Source: Candidatus Zhuqueibacterota bacterium
Lineage (GTDB): Bacteria > Zhuqueibacterota > Zhuqueibacteria > Residuimicrobiales > Krinioviventaceae
Assembly: GCA_016928775.1 (NCBI GenBank)
Contig: JAFGKD010000123.1
Location: forward strand, 1-64,000
DNA length: 64,000 nt
Direction: 5' to 3'
Position 1 is the first letter of the stretch. Each line of letters starts with the position of its first letter. Of the stretch, positions 7,929 through 17,281 are shown piece by piece. A program made the position numbers and the translations under genes. A model generated the notes under the pieces. That model was given only the letters and a program-made list of their open reading frames with translations. It was not told the DNA's origin and searched no databases.

Positions 7929-9593
7929 TTAATTGTGCGTAATTGTTGTGAACAGTGGTGTTCGATACACCTCAAATGGCGTGGAATACGCGATATCTCG
8001 ACCATTCGGCGCCCAGCATAGCGAGGCGACGGGTTTACGAATCATAAAATCGTCGTAAATTACACCGGTTTCGGGATTTATGGTGCCGAAACCTGAGCCG
8101 CCACCGCGAAAGAGAATTGTGGCGCCAAAGGGAGACGTTGGGTGGCGCGTCCACACAATATCCTGATAAAAACCCGAAAATGTTGTATCCACACTCACCT
8201 GCTCGCCATCAAAATACAGGATGACCAGCTGCCGATCACTCTCACAGGCCAGTTTGTCGCCATCCGGTGACCAGGTGGGATTCTGCAAAGACAGTGCAAT
8301 GGACTCACTCACCTTTTGCAAAGTCCCTCCTCCAATGGGCAGCACATAGATATCCTGTCCATCATCGCAAGCGATCCATTGACCATTCGATGATACCTCA
8401 GGCCGATGTTGAGGTGGCATATTTGAGGACGTCAGGGTGACCTGTTCAGCAGTCGACAGCTCAACACGAAAGAGCTGTTCATTTTGCGAAAAGATGATCG
8501 CTTTCGAATCATTGGTAAATGTGGGATATAAATTGTGCTGATGTTGCGCCTCCGCAGTCAGGTCGCGGACACGACGTTCCACAAGATCATACAAACAAAT
8601 CGTGCTGAACGTTTCAACGCATGTACCAATACTGGACAATCCATCCGGCGTCCATTGATAAGAGAGCGGCGCCACCCACGTCGATACGCGTTGATGATTG
8701 CCTTCAAGGTCGATACGATACAAACCAACTCCCTCGATCGCGTGTTCGGCGTAAAACTGGATTTCCCCCTGCTCCGGAAGCGTCTTGAAGGAACGGATAC
8801 CGGCAAAGTCTCTGCTCAGCTCTTTTGTTGTTCCGTGCGCGACAGAATATTGCTGCAGGATTTCGTGACGCGTTTCATAATCGTAACAGGTGTAAACAAT
8901 AAAGTCATCGAGCATGGTCATCGTATGGGGCCGACAGGGGGCTACCAAAGTCACTTTAGCATCTGCGTCTTTATACCACAAATGACTTGTTGCGTTCGTC
9001 GCATAGCCGCTATAGAGCACCTGATGATTTGGCAGCAGTTTGGCCTCGAAGGGGCGTGTTAATGAATCCAGTAGAATGTGTTGTGTGATAAAAGTTTGTG
9101 GGTCAATAATCTCTATAAAATATTTATTTTCCTGGTACACAATGTAATAAAAAGCATCACTATCCGGCGTCCATTCGAGGGGCGATACATTTTGCAGATC
9201 TGTCAAAGTATACGTTTTTGACCTCTGATCCACGAAAGAAAATACCCGGTAGCTTTGTTCCGAGACTTTATAAAGTATTTTTTCACCATTTGGAGCAAGG
9301 TTGACGGCGGGCGCCTCTCCATAAAGATATGGTGTTGTCACTGTTGTCAGGCTGTCCAATAATTCACCAAACAGGCCAAATTGCTGTATTTGTATTTTAG
9401 CAATGGGCGTCTGATAGGCCATCTTGGTGCTATCGGGAGACCAGGTGAGATGCTCCTTTGTGTTGGCGCCGGAAAAAAGCTCCTGGGTATCCACGTGACT
9501 GCCGATTTTGCTTTGTTCCACAGGTGATGTGCAGGCAATATAAAGACTCATAGTCGCTGCCAAACAGAGACGAACGAATCGAATAAATCGCAT
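7929..9593 (-). CDS. TolB/WD40-like beta-propeller lipoprotein
   Basis: About 554 residues. A GTG at 9605 is possible, but ATG 9593 has GAGGA five bases upstream and begins the signal sequence. The N-terminus ends in SLYIACTS, a plausible lipobox with the cysteine as lipidation site. The body contains repeated WSPDG-like blades (HLTWSPDSTKMAYQT, PTWSPDGDKLACES, SLCWAPNGRDIAYST), the PD40/TolB propeller signature. It probably acts on the periplasmic side of the envelope with the TonB-dependent receptor encoded immediately downstream. The ligand is unknown. Confidence 0.8.
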   Translation of the reverse strand: MRFIRFVRLCLAATMSLYIACTSPVEQSKIGSHVDTQELFSGANTKEHLTWSPDSTKMAYQTPIAKIQIQQFGLFGELLDSLTTVTTPYLYGEAPAVNLAPNGEKILYKVSEQSYRVFSFVDQRSKTYTLTDLQNVSPLEWTPDSDAFYYIVYQENKYFIEIIDPQTFITQHILLDSLTRPFEAKLLPNHQVLYSGYATNATSHLWYKDADAKVTLVAPCRPHTMTMLDDFIVYTCYDYETRHEILQQYSVAHGTTKELSRDFAGIRSFKTLPEQGEIQFYAEHAIEGVGLYRIDLEGNHQRVSTWVAPLSYQWTPDGLSSIGTCVETFSTICLYDLVERRVRDLTAEAQHQHNLYPTFTNDSKAIIFSQNEQLFRVELSTAEQVTLTSSNMPPQHRPEVSSNGQWIACDDGQDIYVLPIGGGTLQKVSESIALSLQNPTWSPDGDKLACESDRQLVILYFDGEQVSVDTTFSGFYQDIVWTRHPTSPFGATILFRGGGSGFGTINPETGVIYDDFMIRKPVASLCWAPNGRDIAYSTPFEVYRTPLFTTITHN

Positions 9594-9711
9594 GAAAATC
9601 CTCACAGTTCATATTGTTTGAAATTCAAAAAAAAATCTCTATTTTTGTTTTGCAAAAATGGCGATCACTCCTTGAAATAAGCGCCGCTCTTTATTTGTTT
9701 TGTGACAAAAC

Positions 9712-10221
9712 ATGAGGTCAAGAATGTATATAAGCAAAACACTCTTACAATCAATGCTCATTTTGATCATATCAGCCTTTTTGGGATTTGCCAACAATTA
9801 TTTTAGCTCGCAACCCGTAAAAATCTCAACAGAACGTCCAGGAACTCCGGAAGCACCGGATTCAACCTTTCACAATAGCCATTCCCTGAACATATCGGAA
9901 CCCGTCATCATCAATAAAAATCAGCTGAAAAACCTCATCGCAACAGAGGATGTCATTTTGGTTGACGCTCGATCGCCGGAGGAGTATGCTGCCGGTTATA
10001 TTTCCGGTGCAATTAACATTCCATTTGATCATCTCGGTGATTATATGCATGAAATAGATGCGCTGCCGAAAGACCAGTGGTTGGTCACCTACTGCGAAGG
10101 CCCGCGCTGCGATAAGGCTGAGAGACTGGCATGGACACTTTATGAAATAGGCTTTGAACGAATTGCGTACTATAACGCAGGATTAGAGGACTGGCAAACA
10201 ACTAAGGATATTGAACAGTGA
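9712..10221 (+). CDS. Membrane-anchored rhodanese-domain protein
   Basis: 169 residues. One N-terminal membrane segment (LLQSMLILIISAFLGFA) is followed by a rhodanese domain (about 75-165: VILVDARSPEEYAAGYISGA). The active-site loop is YCEGPRCDKAERLA, with the first cysteine in the persulfide position. The domain should face the periplasm. ATG 9724 is an alternative start with a closer GAGG. Its last codon overlaps the GTG start of the MauE-like gene, so the pair is translationally coupled and may carry out thiol or sulfur chemistry together. Confidence 0.85.
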   Translation: MRSRMYISKTLLQSMLILIISAFLGFANNYFSSQPVKISTERPGTPEAPDSTFHNSHSLNISEPVIINKNQLKNLIATEDVILVDARSPEEYAAGYISGAINIPFDHLGDYMHEIDALPKDQWLVTYCEGPRCDKAERLAWTLYEIGFERIAYYNAGLEDWQTTKDIEQ

Positions 10222-10658
10222 ATCGCACGCTACTCATCGTCATTTTGAGAATTTTTTTGGGTGTTGTCTTTATTTTGGCCGGCGCCAGCAAAATCGGCAA
10301 TCCAGCCGCTTTTGCCGAGGATATTGACAATTATCGTATGCTCCCCTACGCGCTTGTCACGTTTTTGGCGATTGTATTGCCGTGGATTGAAATATGTGCC
10401 GGCATTTTGTTGGTTTTTGGCAAATTTTTGCACGGCGCTGCTTTTACGGTTTTGGTCTTAAATATGGTATTCATTATCGCTATCTCATCCGCATTAGCGC
10501 GCGGATTGAGCATTGATTGTGGCTGTTTTTCCCCGGGAACCGGCGCAGCAAAAGTGGGCGTTTTGCGACTCATCGAGGATTTTATCTTTTTAGCGATAGC
10601 GGTTTACATTTTTCGCACAGCTCACCATAAAGCAAAACCATCAAAAGCTGACTTTTAG
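10218..10658 (+). CDS. MauE/DoxX-like redox-associated membrane protein
   Basis: 146 residues with four hydrophobic helices and the MauE/DoxX hallmark DCGCF between helices 3 and 4 (GLSIDCGCFSPGTG). N-terminal FLGVVFILAGASKIGNP is typical of this superfamily. Starts with GTG overlapping the rhodanese stop by four bases. MauE proteins support disulfide or redox-cofactor maturation in the periplasm; DoxX relatives work in thiosulfate/quinone redox. The rhodanese partner favours a sulfur or thiol function, but this is inference. Confidence 0.83.
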   Translation: MNRTLLIVILRIFLGVVFILAGASKIGNPAAFAEDIDNYRMLPYALVTFLAIVLPWIEICAGILLVFGKFLHGAAFTVLVLNMVFIIAISSALARGLSIDCGCFSPGTGAAKVGVLRLIEDFIFLAIAVYIFRTAHHKAKPSKADF

Positions 10659-10685
10659 CAGCGCCCGAATATCTCAAAACATCTT

Positions 10686-11183
10686 TTAAACCAGCTCTTG
10701 TTCTTTGACCTTGTTGAGCAATTGCGGCACTTGTTTTGCGGATACTTTGCTGAAAACTTGCTCGTTGATCAGCACGACCGGCGCCAGGGCGCAGACGCCA
10801 AGGCAGCGACTGCTATCCAGCGAAAACAACTCATCCGCGGTGGTCTCTCCCAACTCGATGCCGAGCTCGGTGCGAAAGGCGTCCAGCACTTTATCGGCCC
10901 CCTTGATAAAACAGGCCGTACCCAGACAGATCGAAATATGATATTTGCCTTTGGGTTGCAGTCGGAAAAAATGATAAAACGTTGCAACCCCACTCACGGT
11001 GGACGTCGGCACCTGCATCCGTTGTGCAACTTCGGCCATGTGTTCCTTGTCCAGGTAACCGTAACGATTTTGTACTTTGTGCAGCACGGCGATCAAATAG
11101 CTGTCCGGATGTTCCTGTTCCCGACATTGATTTATAAATTCAACAATATCATGATCGAGTTTATGTGCCTTGGCGTCCATCAT
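10686..11183 (-). CDS. hydC: NuoE-like [2Fe-2S] subunit of [FeFe]-hydrogenase (HydC type)
   Basis: 165 residues with the NuoE/HydC thioredoxin-like [2Fe-2S] fold. An N-terminal helical part with the family motif NRYGYLDKEHM and PTSTVSGVATFYHFF is followed by cysteine ligands in CLGTACFIKG and CLGVCALAP. It passes electrons between the flavin subunit and the catalytic subunit in trimeric bifurcating or NAD(P)-linked hydrogenases. Its start overlaps the hydA stop by four bases, so it is the last gene of hydB-hydA-hydC. Confidence 0.9.
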   Translation of the reverse strand: MMDAKAHKLDHDIVEFINQCREQEHPDSYLIAVLHKVQNRYGYLDKEHMAEVAQRMQVPTSTVSGVATFYHFFRLQPKGKYHISICLGTACFIKGADKVLDAFRTELGIELGETTADELFSLDSSRCLGVCALAPVVLINEQVFSKVSAKQVPQLLNKVKEQELV

Positions 11184-12952
11184 TTAATACCTCTTGGTTC
11201 CCGCGGTGTGTAGGTTGTGTGCAACACATGGTGCGCCTTGTCCCCCCCCGGCTCACCAAGATAATCCTGATAGAGCTGCTTGATGAATGGATTATTGTGC
11301 GATGTGCGAACTTTTTTCATTTCGTCAATGGAGTAGAGCGCTTGGGCGCGTAATTTGTTGATCTCCCTGTCGAGCACATAATAACCCTCTGGCGGGTAGG
11401 GTTGGCCACCGCCGCCGATGCAGCCGCCCGGACACGCCATCAACTCGATGATGTGATATTGTTTATCACCGGCTTTGACTTTGTCAAGAATAATCTTTGC
11501 GTTGTTGAGACCGTTCGCCACCGCCACATTTACATCCAGATCACCGATACGAATTGTCGCTTCTTTCAAGCCTTCAGCCTGACGCACCTCGGTGAAATTC
11601 AAATCAGTGAGTGGTTCGCCGGTCAATTTTTCAGCTGCGGTGCGCAGCGCTGCTTCCATCACCCCGCCGGTGGTACCGAAAATGTCCGCTGCGCCGGACG
11701 AGTAACCCAATGGATTGTCAAATTCTCCGTCCGGGAGATGGACAAAATTTATGCCGTATGCCTTGATCATCCAAATGGTCTCGCGCGTCGTTAAAACAGC
11801 GTCCGTGTATGGCGTGCCATCCGACAGACACAATTCCGGTCGCTCCGCTTCGAACTTTTTCGCCACACAGGGCATAATGCCGACGACAAAAATATCGTGC
11901 GGGTCTTTACCTTCTTTTTCGGCATAATAGGTTTTGAGGAGAGTTGACAGCATCGACATGGGAGATTTGCATGACGACGCATAAGGAATCATCTCCGGAT
12001 AAAAATGCTCCATAAATTTTATCCACCCGGGCGAGCACGACGTGAGTAAAGGCAGATTCTCACCCTTTTCCAATCGGTGAACAAATTCGTTCGCTTCCTC
12101 GACAATTGTCAAATCGGCGCCAAAGTTGGTATCAAAGACGGCATCGAATCCGAGTCGGCGCAGCGCGGTGACGGTTTTGCCGACGCACGGCGTGCCCGGG
12201 GCCAGATTAAATCCTTCGCCAAGTGCGGCGCGAATGGCTGGAGCCGTGTGCGCGACAACAAATTTTTTCGGATCAGCCAGGGCCGCCCACACAGCCTCTG
12301 TATGCGGTTTTTCCAGAAAGGCGGCGGTTGGACAGACGTTAATGCACTGACCACAATTGATACAAACAGAATCGACCATAGCATCTTCGAATGCCGGTGC
12401 CACAACCGTATGAAAGCCGCGATGCAACTGGCTGAGATTGTGGATGCCCTGTACCTCGGAACAGACGCGCACGCAGCGGCGACACAATATGCATTTTTCC
12501 GCATTACGTATCACCGAGGCGCTGGATGCTTCGATGGCATGCCGTTTTCGTTTGCCCTCAAACACTCGCTCTCGCACACCCTGACTGTACGCCAAATCCT
12601 GTAATTCACAATTACCATCGCGTTCGCAGGTTTGACATTCCATGGGATGATTGTCGAGAATAAGCTCGACGATGTCGCGGCGCGCCTGGCGGATTTCCGG
12701 CGAGTTGGTTTTCACGCGCATGCCGGCCCAGACCTTGTTGGCGCAAGAAGCTAAGAATTTGTTCACACCTTCAACTTCTACAATACAGACGCGACAGGCA
12801 CCCTCTATCGAGAGCTCGGGGTGATAGCATAGCCGCGGGATTCTAATGCCGATTTGCTCCGCCGCTTGCATGATCGTTTTATCCGCCGCTACTGAAACGG
12901 GTGTGTTATCTATCCAAATATCCACATGATTCATCTTAAAGAAAGGCTCCAA
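11180..12952 (-). CDS. hydA: [FeFe]-hydrogenase catalytic subunit (HydA/HndD type)
   Basis: 590 residues. In order: plant-type [2Fe-2S] domain (RLCYHPELSIEGACRVC), His/Cys cluster (HPMECQTCERDGNC), two 4Fe-4S clusters (CILCRRCVRVC, CINCGQCINVCP), and the H-cluster domain with motifs TSCSPGW, MPCVAKKFE and MACPGGCIGGGGQP. It reduces protons or oxidises H2, most likely linked to NAD(P)H and ferredoxin given its partners. One of the two adjacent cysteines of the first motif (TSCCPxW in many monomeric enzymes) is serine, a variant I associate with HndD-type multimeric enzymes. The maturases HydE, HydF and HydG are not in the window. Confidence 0.95.
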   Translation of the reverse strand: MEPFFKMNHVDIWIDNTPVSVAADKTIMQAAEQIGIRIPRLCYHPELSIEGACRVCIVEVEGVNKFLASCANKVWAGMRVKTNSPEIRQARRDIVELILDNHPMECQTCERDGNCELQDLAYSQGVRERVFEGKRKRHAIEASSASVIRNAEKCILCRRCVRVCSEVQGIHNLSQLHRGFHTVVAPAFEDAMVDSVCINCGQCINVCPTAAFLEKPHTEAVWAALADPKKFVVAHTAPAIRAALGEGFNLAPGTPCVGKTVTALRRLGFDAVFDTNFGADLTIVEEANEFVHRLEKGENLPLLTSCSPGWIKFMEHFYPEMIPYASSCKSPMSMLSTLLKTYYAEKEGKDPHDIFVVGIMPCVAKKFEAERPELCLSDGTPYTDAVLTTRETIWMIKAYGINFVHLPDGEFDNPLGYSSGAADIFGTTGGVMEAALRTAAEKLTGEPLTDLNFTEVRQAEGLKEATIRIGDLDVNVAVANGLNNAKIILDKVKAGDKQYHIIELMACPGGCIGGGGQPYPPEGYYVLDREINKLRAQALYSIDEMKKVRTSHNNPFIKQLYQDYLGEPGGDKAHHVLHTTYTPREPRGIK

Positions 12953-12954
12953 TC

Positions 12955-15138
12955 TTAAATCTTGAGGACTGCATCAAACTTGCAGACATTAAAGCATTCG
13001 CCGCACTTGATACATGCCTCCTGATTGATAACGTGCACCTGTCGCGCTGTGCCGTCAATACAGGAAACCGGACAGCGACGCGCACACAAGGTACAACCCG
13101 TGCATTTCTCCACATCGATCTCATACTTTATGAGCTGCGGACATTTATGCGTGGGACACCGTTTCTCGGTAATGTGCACCTCAAATTCGTCGCGAAAATT
13201 GTGCAGTGCATTGAGCACCGGATTGGGTGCCGTCATACCCAGGCCGCACAGAGAGGATTTTTGGATGAGTTTGCCAAGACGCTCCAGTTTATCCAGATCC
13301 GCTAACTCGCCTTTTCCTTCAGTGATACGCTCGAGTATTTCCAGCATCCGTACTGTGCCTTCGCGACAGGGAACGCATTTGCCGCACGATTCGGATTGGG
13401 TGAATTCGAGAAAAAACTTGGCGGTCTGTACCATACAGTCCGTATCATCTAATACGATCATACCACCGGAGCCCATGATTGAGCCAAGTTTGGCTAACTC
13501 TTCATAATCAACCATGGTGTCGATGTTCGCCGCCGGGATACAGCCGCCGGATGGGCCGCCCGTCTGCACCGCCTTGAGCTGATGGCCATCCGGCACACCG
13601 CCGCCGATATCATAAATAATGTCGCGCAAAGACGTACCCATGGGCACTTCAACCAGACCGGTATTGACAACCTTGCCGGCCAGGGCAAATACTTTTGTCC
13701 CTTTGCTCTTTTCCGTGCCTATTCGAGAGTACCATTCCGCCCCGTATAACATAATCGTCGGTACATTCGCCCAGGTTTCCACGTTATTGATGACAGTGGG
13801 ATGCCCCCACAAGCCCGATTCCGTCGGATAGGGCGGGCGAATGCGGGGCTGACCTCTTTTGCCTTCGATGGACAACATCAAGGCTGTTTCCTCGCCACAA
13901 ACAAACGCGCCGGCACCAAGACGAATTTCAACATCAAAATCAAATCCAGAATTCATGATATTATTGCCGAGGAGATTATTTTCTTTGGCTTTGGCAATGG
14001 CTTTTTCGAGACGTTCGATGGCGAGGGGATATTCGGCGCGAACATAAATATAACCTTTATGCGCACCGATGGCGTACGCACCAATCGTCATACCTTCAAG
14101 AATGATGAATGGATCGCCTTCAAGGGCGCTGCGATCCATGAAAGCGCCCGGATCACCTTCGTCGGCATTGCAGACGACATATTTTATCGGATCATTGGTG
14201 TAGGTGATGGCGTTTTTCCACTTTGTACCTGTCGGGAAGCCACCACCGCCGCGACCGCGCAATCCCGATGTGGTGATCTCTGCAATCACCCAGTTGGGAT
14301 CACCTCTGTCCAGTACATTCGCAAGGGCTTCATACCCCTTGTTCATCACATAGTCAACCAGGCTCTCCGGATCGATGAGGCCGCTGTTTCGCAATGTCAA
14401 ACGCGTCTGTTTGTTAAAAAAAGAAACATCCCCATAAAGGGAAAAAAATTGCTCGGTGATAAAATCAGCTTTGGTTTGGTAGCGGGTGAGTATTTTTTTC
14501 CTGATCAAATGCGACTCGATGATCTCTTCAAGCTGTTCTTGCGTACCAAAGCTGTAAAGAATTCGCTCCGGGAAAATCATCATGACCTGTTGTTTGCCGA
14601 CCTTGTCGCTTGAGCACAAGCCAAAACAACCGCCGCCAAAGATGCGCACCGTGCCTTCTTCGATTCCGGTTGCTTTGAGTGCTTTTGCGACCATAACTTC
14701 CGGATCACTCTCTGCATGGCGACAACGCTGCGAGGAGCACACCGTGATGACATAGTCATAGCGCTTTTCCGTTTTTTTATCGAGAACAAGCTCGGGCACA
14801 GATTGACCGCCGATGATATGATCGTGAAAAATGGTTTGAACTTTTTCCGCATCAACTCTTTCATATTTGATTGGAATTTGGCCCGGGATAAAAACGCCAA
14901 CGATCGGTTCGCGCGCGCATCGTCCGGTGCAGCCAGTCTGCTTGATGATGATATCATCGCGACCGGACGCACGGATGAGCTTGCTGAATTCCTTCATCAC
15001 AGCTTCCGAGCCGGCCGCTTTTTCACATGTCGCCGAGCCAACCTGGATGACAGTTTTTTCCGCAAGCCCGCTCTGTTCACGACGCGCAACCATAAACTGG
15101 TGGAGAGCATTATAAAAAGTGACAGCGTGTGGGGGCAT
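12955..15138 (-). CDS. hydB: NuoF-like flavin subunit of [FeFe]-hydrogenase (HydB type), extended
   Basis: 727 residues, about 100 longer than a usual HydB. Residues about 28-115 are the normal N-terminal thioredoxin-like [2Fe-2S] domain (GCTGRC). A second such domain follows at about 128-210 with four cysteines (VCSSQRC and GGCFGLC). Then come the NADH/FMN domain (GLRGRGGGGFPTG), SLBB domain, the 4Fe-4S site ESCGKCVPCREGT, and a C-terminal 2x[4Fe-4S] ferredoxin (CTGCTLCARRCP, CIKCGECFNVC). It binds FMN and NAD(H) and is the likely bifurcation site. First gene of the hydrogenase operon; two bases separate it from hydA. Confidence 0.92.
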   Translation of the reverse strand: MPPHAVTFYNALHQFMVARREQSGLAEKTVIQVGSATCEKAAGSEAVMKEFSKLIRASGRDDIIIKQTGCTGRCAREPIVGVFIPGQIPIKYERVDAEKVQTIFHDHIIGGQSVPELVLDKKTEKRYDYVITVCSSQRCRHAESDPEVMVAKALKATGIEEGTVRIFGGGCFGLCSSDKVGKQQVMMIFPERILYSFGTQEQLEEIIESHLIRKKILTRYQTKADFITEQFFSLYGDVSFFNKQTRLTLRNSGLIDPESLVDYVMNKGYEALANVLDRGDPNWVIAEITTSGLRGRGGGGFPTGTKWKNAITYTNDPIKYVVCNADEGDPGAFMDRSALEGDPFIILEGMTIGAYAIGAHKGYIYVRAEYPLAIERLEKAIAKAKENNLLGNNIMNSGFDFDVEIRLGAGAFVCGEETALMLSIEGKRGQPRIRPPYPTESGLWGHPTVINNVETWANVPTIMLYGAEWYSRIGTEKSKGTKVFALAGKVVNTGLVEVPMGTSLRDIIYDIGGGVPDGHQLKAVQTGGPSGGCIPAANIDTMVDYEELAKLGSIMGSGGMIVLDDTDCMVQTAKFFLEFTQSESCGKCVPCREGTVRMLEILERITEGKGELADLDKLERLGKLIQKSSLCGLGMTAPNPVLNALHNFRDEFEVHITEKRCPTHKCPQLIKYEIDVEKCTGCTLCARRCPVSCIDGTARQVHVINQEACIKCGECFNVCKFDAVLKI

Positions 15139-15328
15139 GTATTTTGAACCTTTTGATTAAAAATATCGTGTGCGTCAAGCCAGAAAAAACGTGGCGCTAT
15201 GATACAAAAATCTTTCCATTCATTCAAGAGAAAATCATAAGCATTGGTAAAGCATTGATCCTGGATAGAAAAAATCTCGGGTGACACTCGAAAAAGTCAA
15301 AAGAGCACTCCAACAAGAGGTTTTTGCG

Positions 15329-16678
15329 TTACCCCACGCGATTAAAGACAAACGGGACATTCACCGTCACCGAACCTTCGGAAATACTCGGGAATCTTAA
15401 TTGCCGGATGATGGTGAGCAGGTCGCGAATAAAGTTTGCGTTCTGGATGGTGGATTCGACGACTTGCACATCGGTGACGCGTCCGGTCGCGGCGATGGTC
15501 AGATCAAGGCTCACTTTGCCGCGCAGGTTTGGGTCCTGGCGCAGGTGTTTGTTATAGGTGTACATGACGCGGCCGTGCTGCGAGTTGATCACAGCCATCA
15601 CCGACTCGGCTGTGCGTTGACCGCGGGCTTCTTCCGAGCCGCGCATCGCTTGTGGCGTTTCAATATTAACGTCGCCCTTCTTCTCCAAATTGACTCTTTC
15701 AATGCCGGCATCCTCGGCAATCAAATCATCGATCCCGCCTGACATGCCGAATTCCAGCAACTCATCCAATCCGTCGCCGGAACCACTTCCTTCGCCCGCA
15801 CCATTCCGGCTGCGGCCAATGCGCCCGGTTTTCAGAGAAGTTTGGCTGCCAAGGAGATCATCCAGCTCTTTGACCAAACCCTGGTCAAGCAAAAAATCCA
15901 CTGCCGCGCTGGTCTTATTGGAAGAGCCTGTACCGCCGATCAAACCCAACAAGCCGGCGGAGGAGACACTTTTCTCTTCACCCCCTGCCTGCTGTTCTGT
16001 ACCGGTTCTCTGCGATTCATCAGACTCAGAATCAGTGTCCGATGGCTGGTTCACATCTGCACCACCGGCATCCGCCAGGGGAGCGGCAATTTCCGTCGGT
16101 AGCATGAATCGCGCAAAACGCTGTGGCACCCTTTCCGGCTCTGGCGGCGCAAGTGGTGGCAACTCAACATTTCGGAGATAAAATCCCCACATCACTTCCA
16201 AAACAATAAACGCGATCAACAAGAACTTGAAAAAAAGGTCTTTGGTTAATCCTCGACGCGTTGCCATTTTCCAGGTATATGATGGCAAGCCGCTGTCAGC
16301 CGGAGCGGCGCCGTCAAACAAAAAACCAACGCGCGTGTCGCCAATATCGAACACGCCCTTGCGCCCGTGCGAAAATTCAAAGACATAAAAGTCGCCTTTG
16401 CGCGGCAACAGCTCCTGCACGATCAAGTCTTGCAACGCCAGGGTTGATTCCCGATAGCGAACAGCGCCCTTCATTTTCGGATGTATATAAACCCGACAAA
16501 ACGATCCCCGGTGCTCGATCAGCGGATGTGATTTGGGAAACTCGCTGTCGAATACAGTGATATCATTCTTTGGGCTCAAACCAAGCGTGAGCCTGTCATG
16601 AGCAGCCAACGTCCGTTCCAGCGTACCGTGCTGATTCTGAATTTTTATACTGAGTCTATGTTTGTTCTTTCGTGCCAA
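15329..16678 (-). CDS. FHA-like / AgmX-type TonB-family protein (GltG/GltJ-like)
   Basis: 449 residues. The N-terminal 130 residues look like a degenerate forkhead-associated domain (LTLGLSPKNDITVF, then HPLIEHRGSFCRVYI). One membrane helix follows at about 152-168 (FFKFLLIAFIVLEVMWGFYL), then a low-complexity periplasmic linker rich in Gly, Ser, Asp and Glu. The C-terminal ~95 residues are a TonB-like AgmX/PglI domain (GRVMYTYNKHLRQDPNLRGK ... FPSISEGSVTVNVPFVF). The protein should span the periplasm and couple the ExbB/ExbD motor encoded just upstream to outer partners. Last gene of the operon that begins near 24064. Confidence 0.85.
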   Translation of the reverse strand: MARKNKHRLSIKIQNQHGTLERTLAAHDRLTLGLSPKNDITVFDSEFPKSHPLIEHRGSFCRVYIHPKMKGAVRYRESTLALQDLIVQELLPRKGDFYVFEFSHGRKGVFDIGDTRVGFLFDGAAPADSGLPSYTWKMATRRGLTKDLFFKFLLIAFIVLEVMWGFYLRNVELPPLAPPEPERVPQRFARFMLPTEIAAPLADAGGADVNQPSDTDSESDESQRTGTEQQAGGEEKSVSSAGLLGLIGGTGSSNKTSAAVDFLLDQGLVKELDDLLGSQTSLKTGRIGRSRNGAGEGSGSGDGLDELLEFGMSGGIDDLIAEDAGIERVNLEKKGDVNIETPQAMRGSEEARGQRTAESVMAVINSQHGRVMYTYNKHLRQDPNLRGKVSLDLTIAATGRVTDVQVVESTIQNANFIRDLLTIIRQLRFPSISEGSVTVNVPFVFNRVG

Positions 16679-16762
16679 TGCAATATCTCGGTTTTTACGA
16701 ACAAAGACCGAATGATCGTCTTCGGCAATTCTCTTGCTTTTCTCTTGATCTACCGGATAACC

Positions 16763-17278
16763 TCATTCCTTTTCCAGGACCGCCAAATGCATATTATTAT
16801 AGCCGACCTTGCCGCACGTCAGCATAATGCGTTTCAATAAATCAAATGTAATATCCTTGTCACCTTGAATCGCGATGTTGCCGCGAAATCCCTGCATCTG
16901 ACTGGAGAGTTCCCCGATACCTTCCGATATGGAGCGGAGCCGCTGCAATTCCTCAAAGAGTGGTGCTATCAGCATCATTTCACTTGCCACGATCGTTTCA
17001 AGCCGTTCAATGGGCCGACCATCCACCAGCAACCACTCTTTTGTCACCGCAACGACAGACATCACCTCCGGCTTTTTTTCCGAGGTTGATTCCGGCAATC
17101 GCAGGTCTTGTGCCACCGTCATAATTTGACCATCGGCGCTGTAGCTTTTGAGCAAAAACACCAACAAAATGGTGAACATATCGATCATGGATGTGAGTCG
17201 CAAGGCAAAGGTGCCGCGTCGCATGCGCGTACTGCCTTTGGCCAGCTTTAATGTCGTTGTCTGCTCCTCGATTTTCAT
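16763..17278 (-). CDS. ExbD/TolR-family proton-channel protein 2
   Basis: 171 residues: a short cytoplasmic start (RMRRGTFALRLTSM), one membrane helix beginning with the channel aspartate in MIDMFTILLVFLL, and a periplasmic ExbD-type domain. It forms the proton-conducting motor with ExbB. Three bases separate it from the preceding exbD. The periplasmic domain is longer than usual, with a charged insertion around residues 90-125. Confidence 0.88.
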   Translation of the reverse strand: MKIEEQTTTLKLAKGSTRMRRGTFALRLTSMIDMFTILLVFLLKSYSADGQIMTVAQDLRLPESTSEKKPEVMSVVAVTKEWLLVDGRPIERLETIVASEMMLIAPLFEELQRLRSISEGIGELSSQMQGFRGNIAIQGDKDITFDLLKRIMLTCGKVGYNNMHLAVLEKE

Positions 17279-17281
17279 CGC

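Noticed and set aside
8535..9062. 175-residue frame opposite the propeller lipoprotein
   Set aside because: Antisense to a gene with clear propeller motifs and a good start.
13801..14613. 270-residue open frame opposite hydB
   Set aside because: It runs antisense to a strongly supported hydrogenase gene, has no recognisable domain and shows biased composition from the opposite coding strand.
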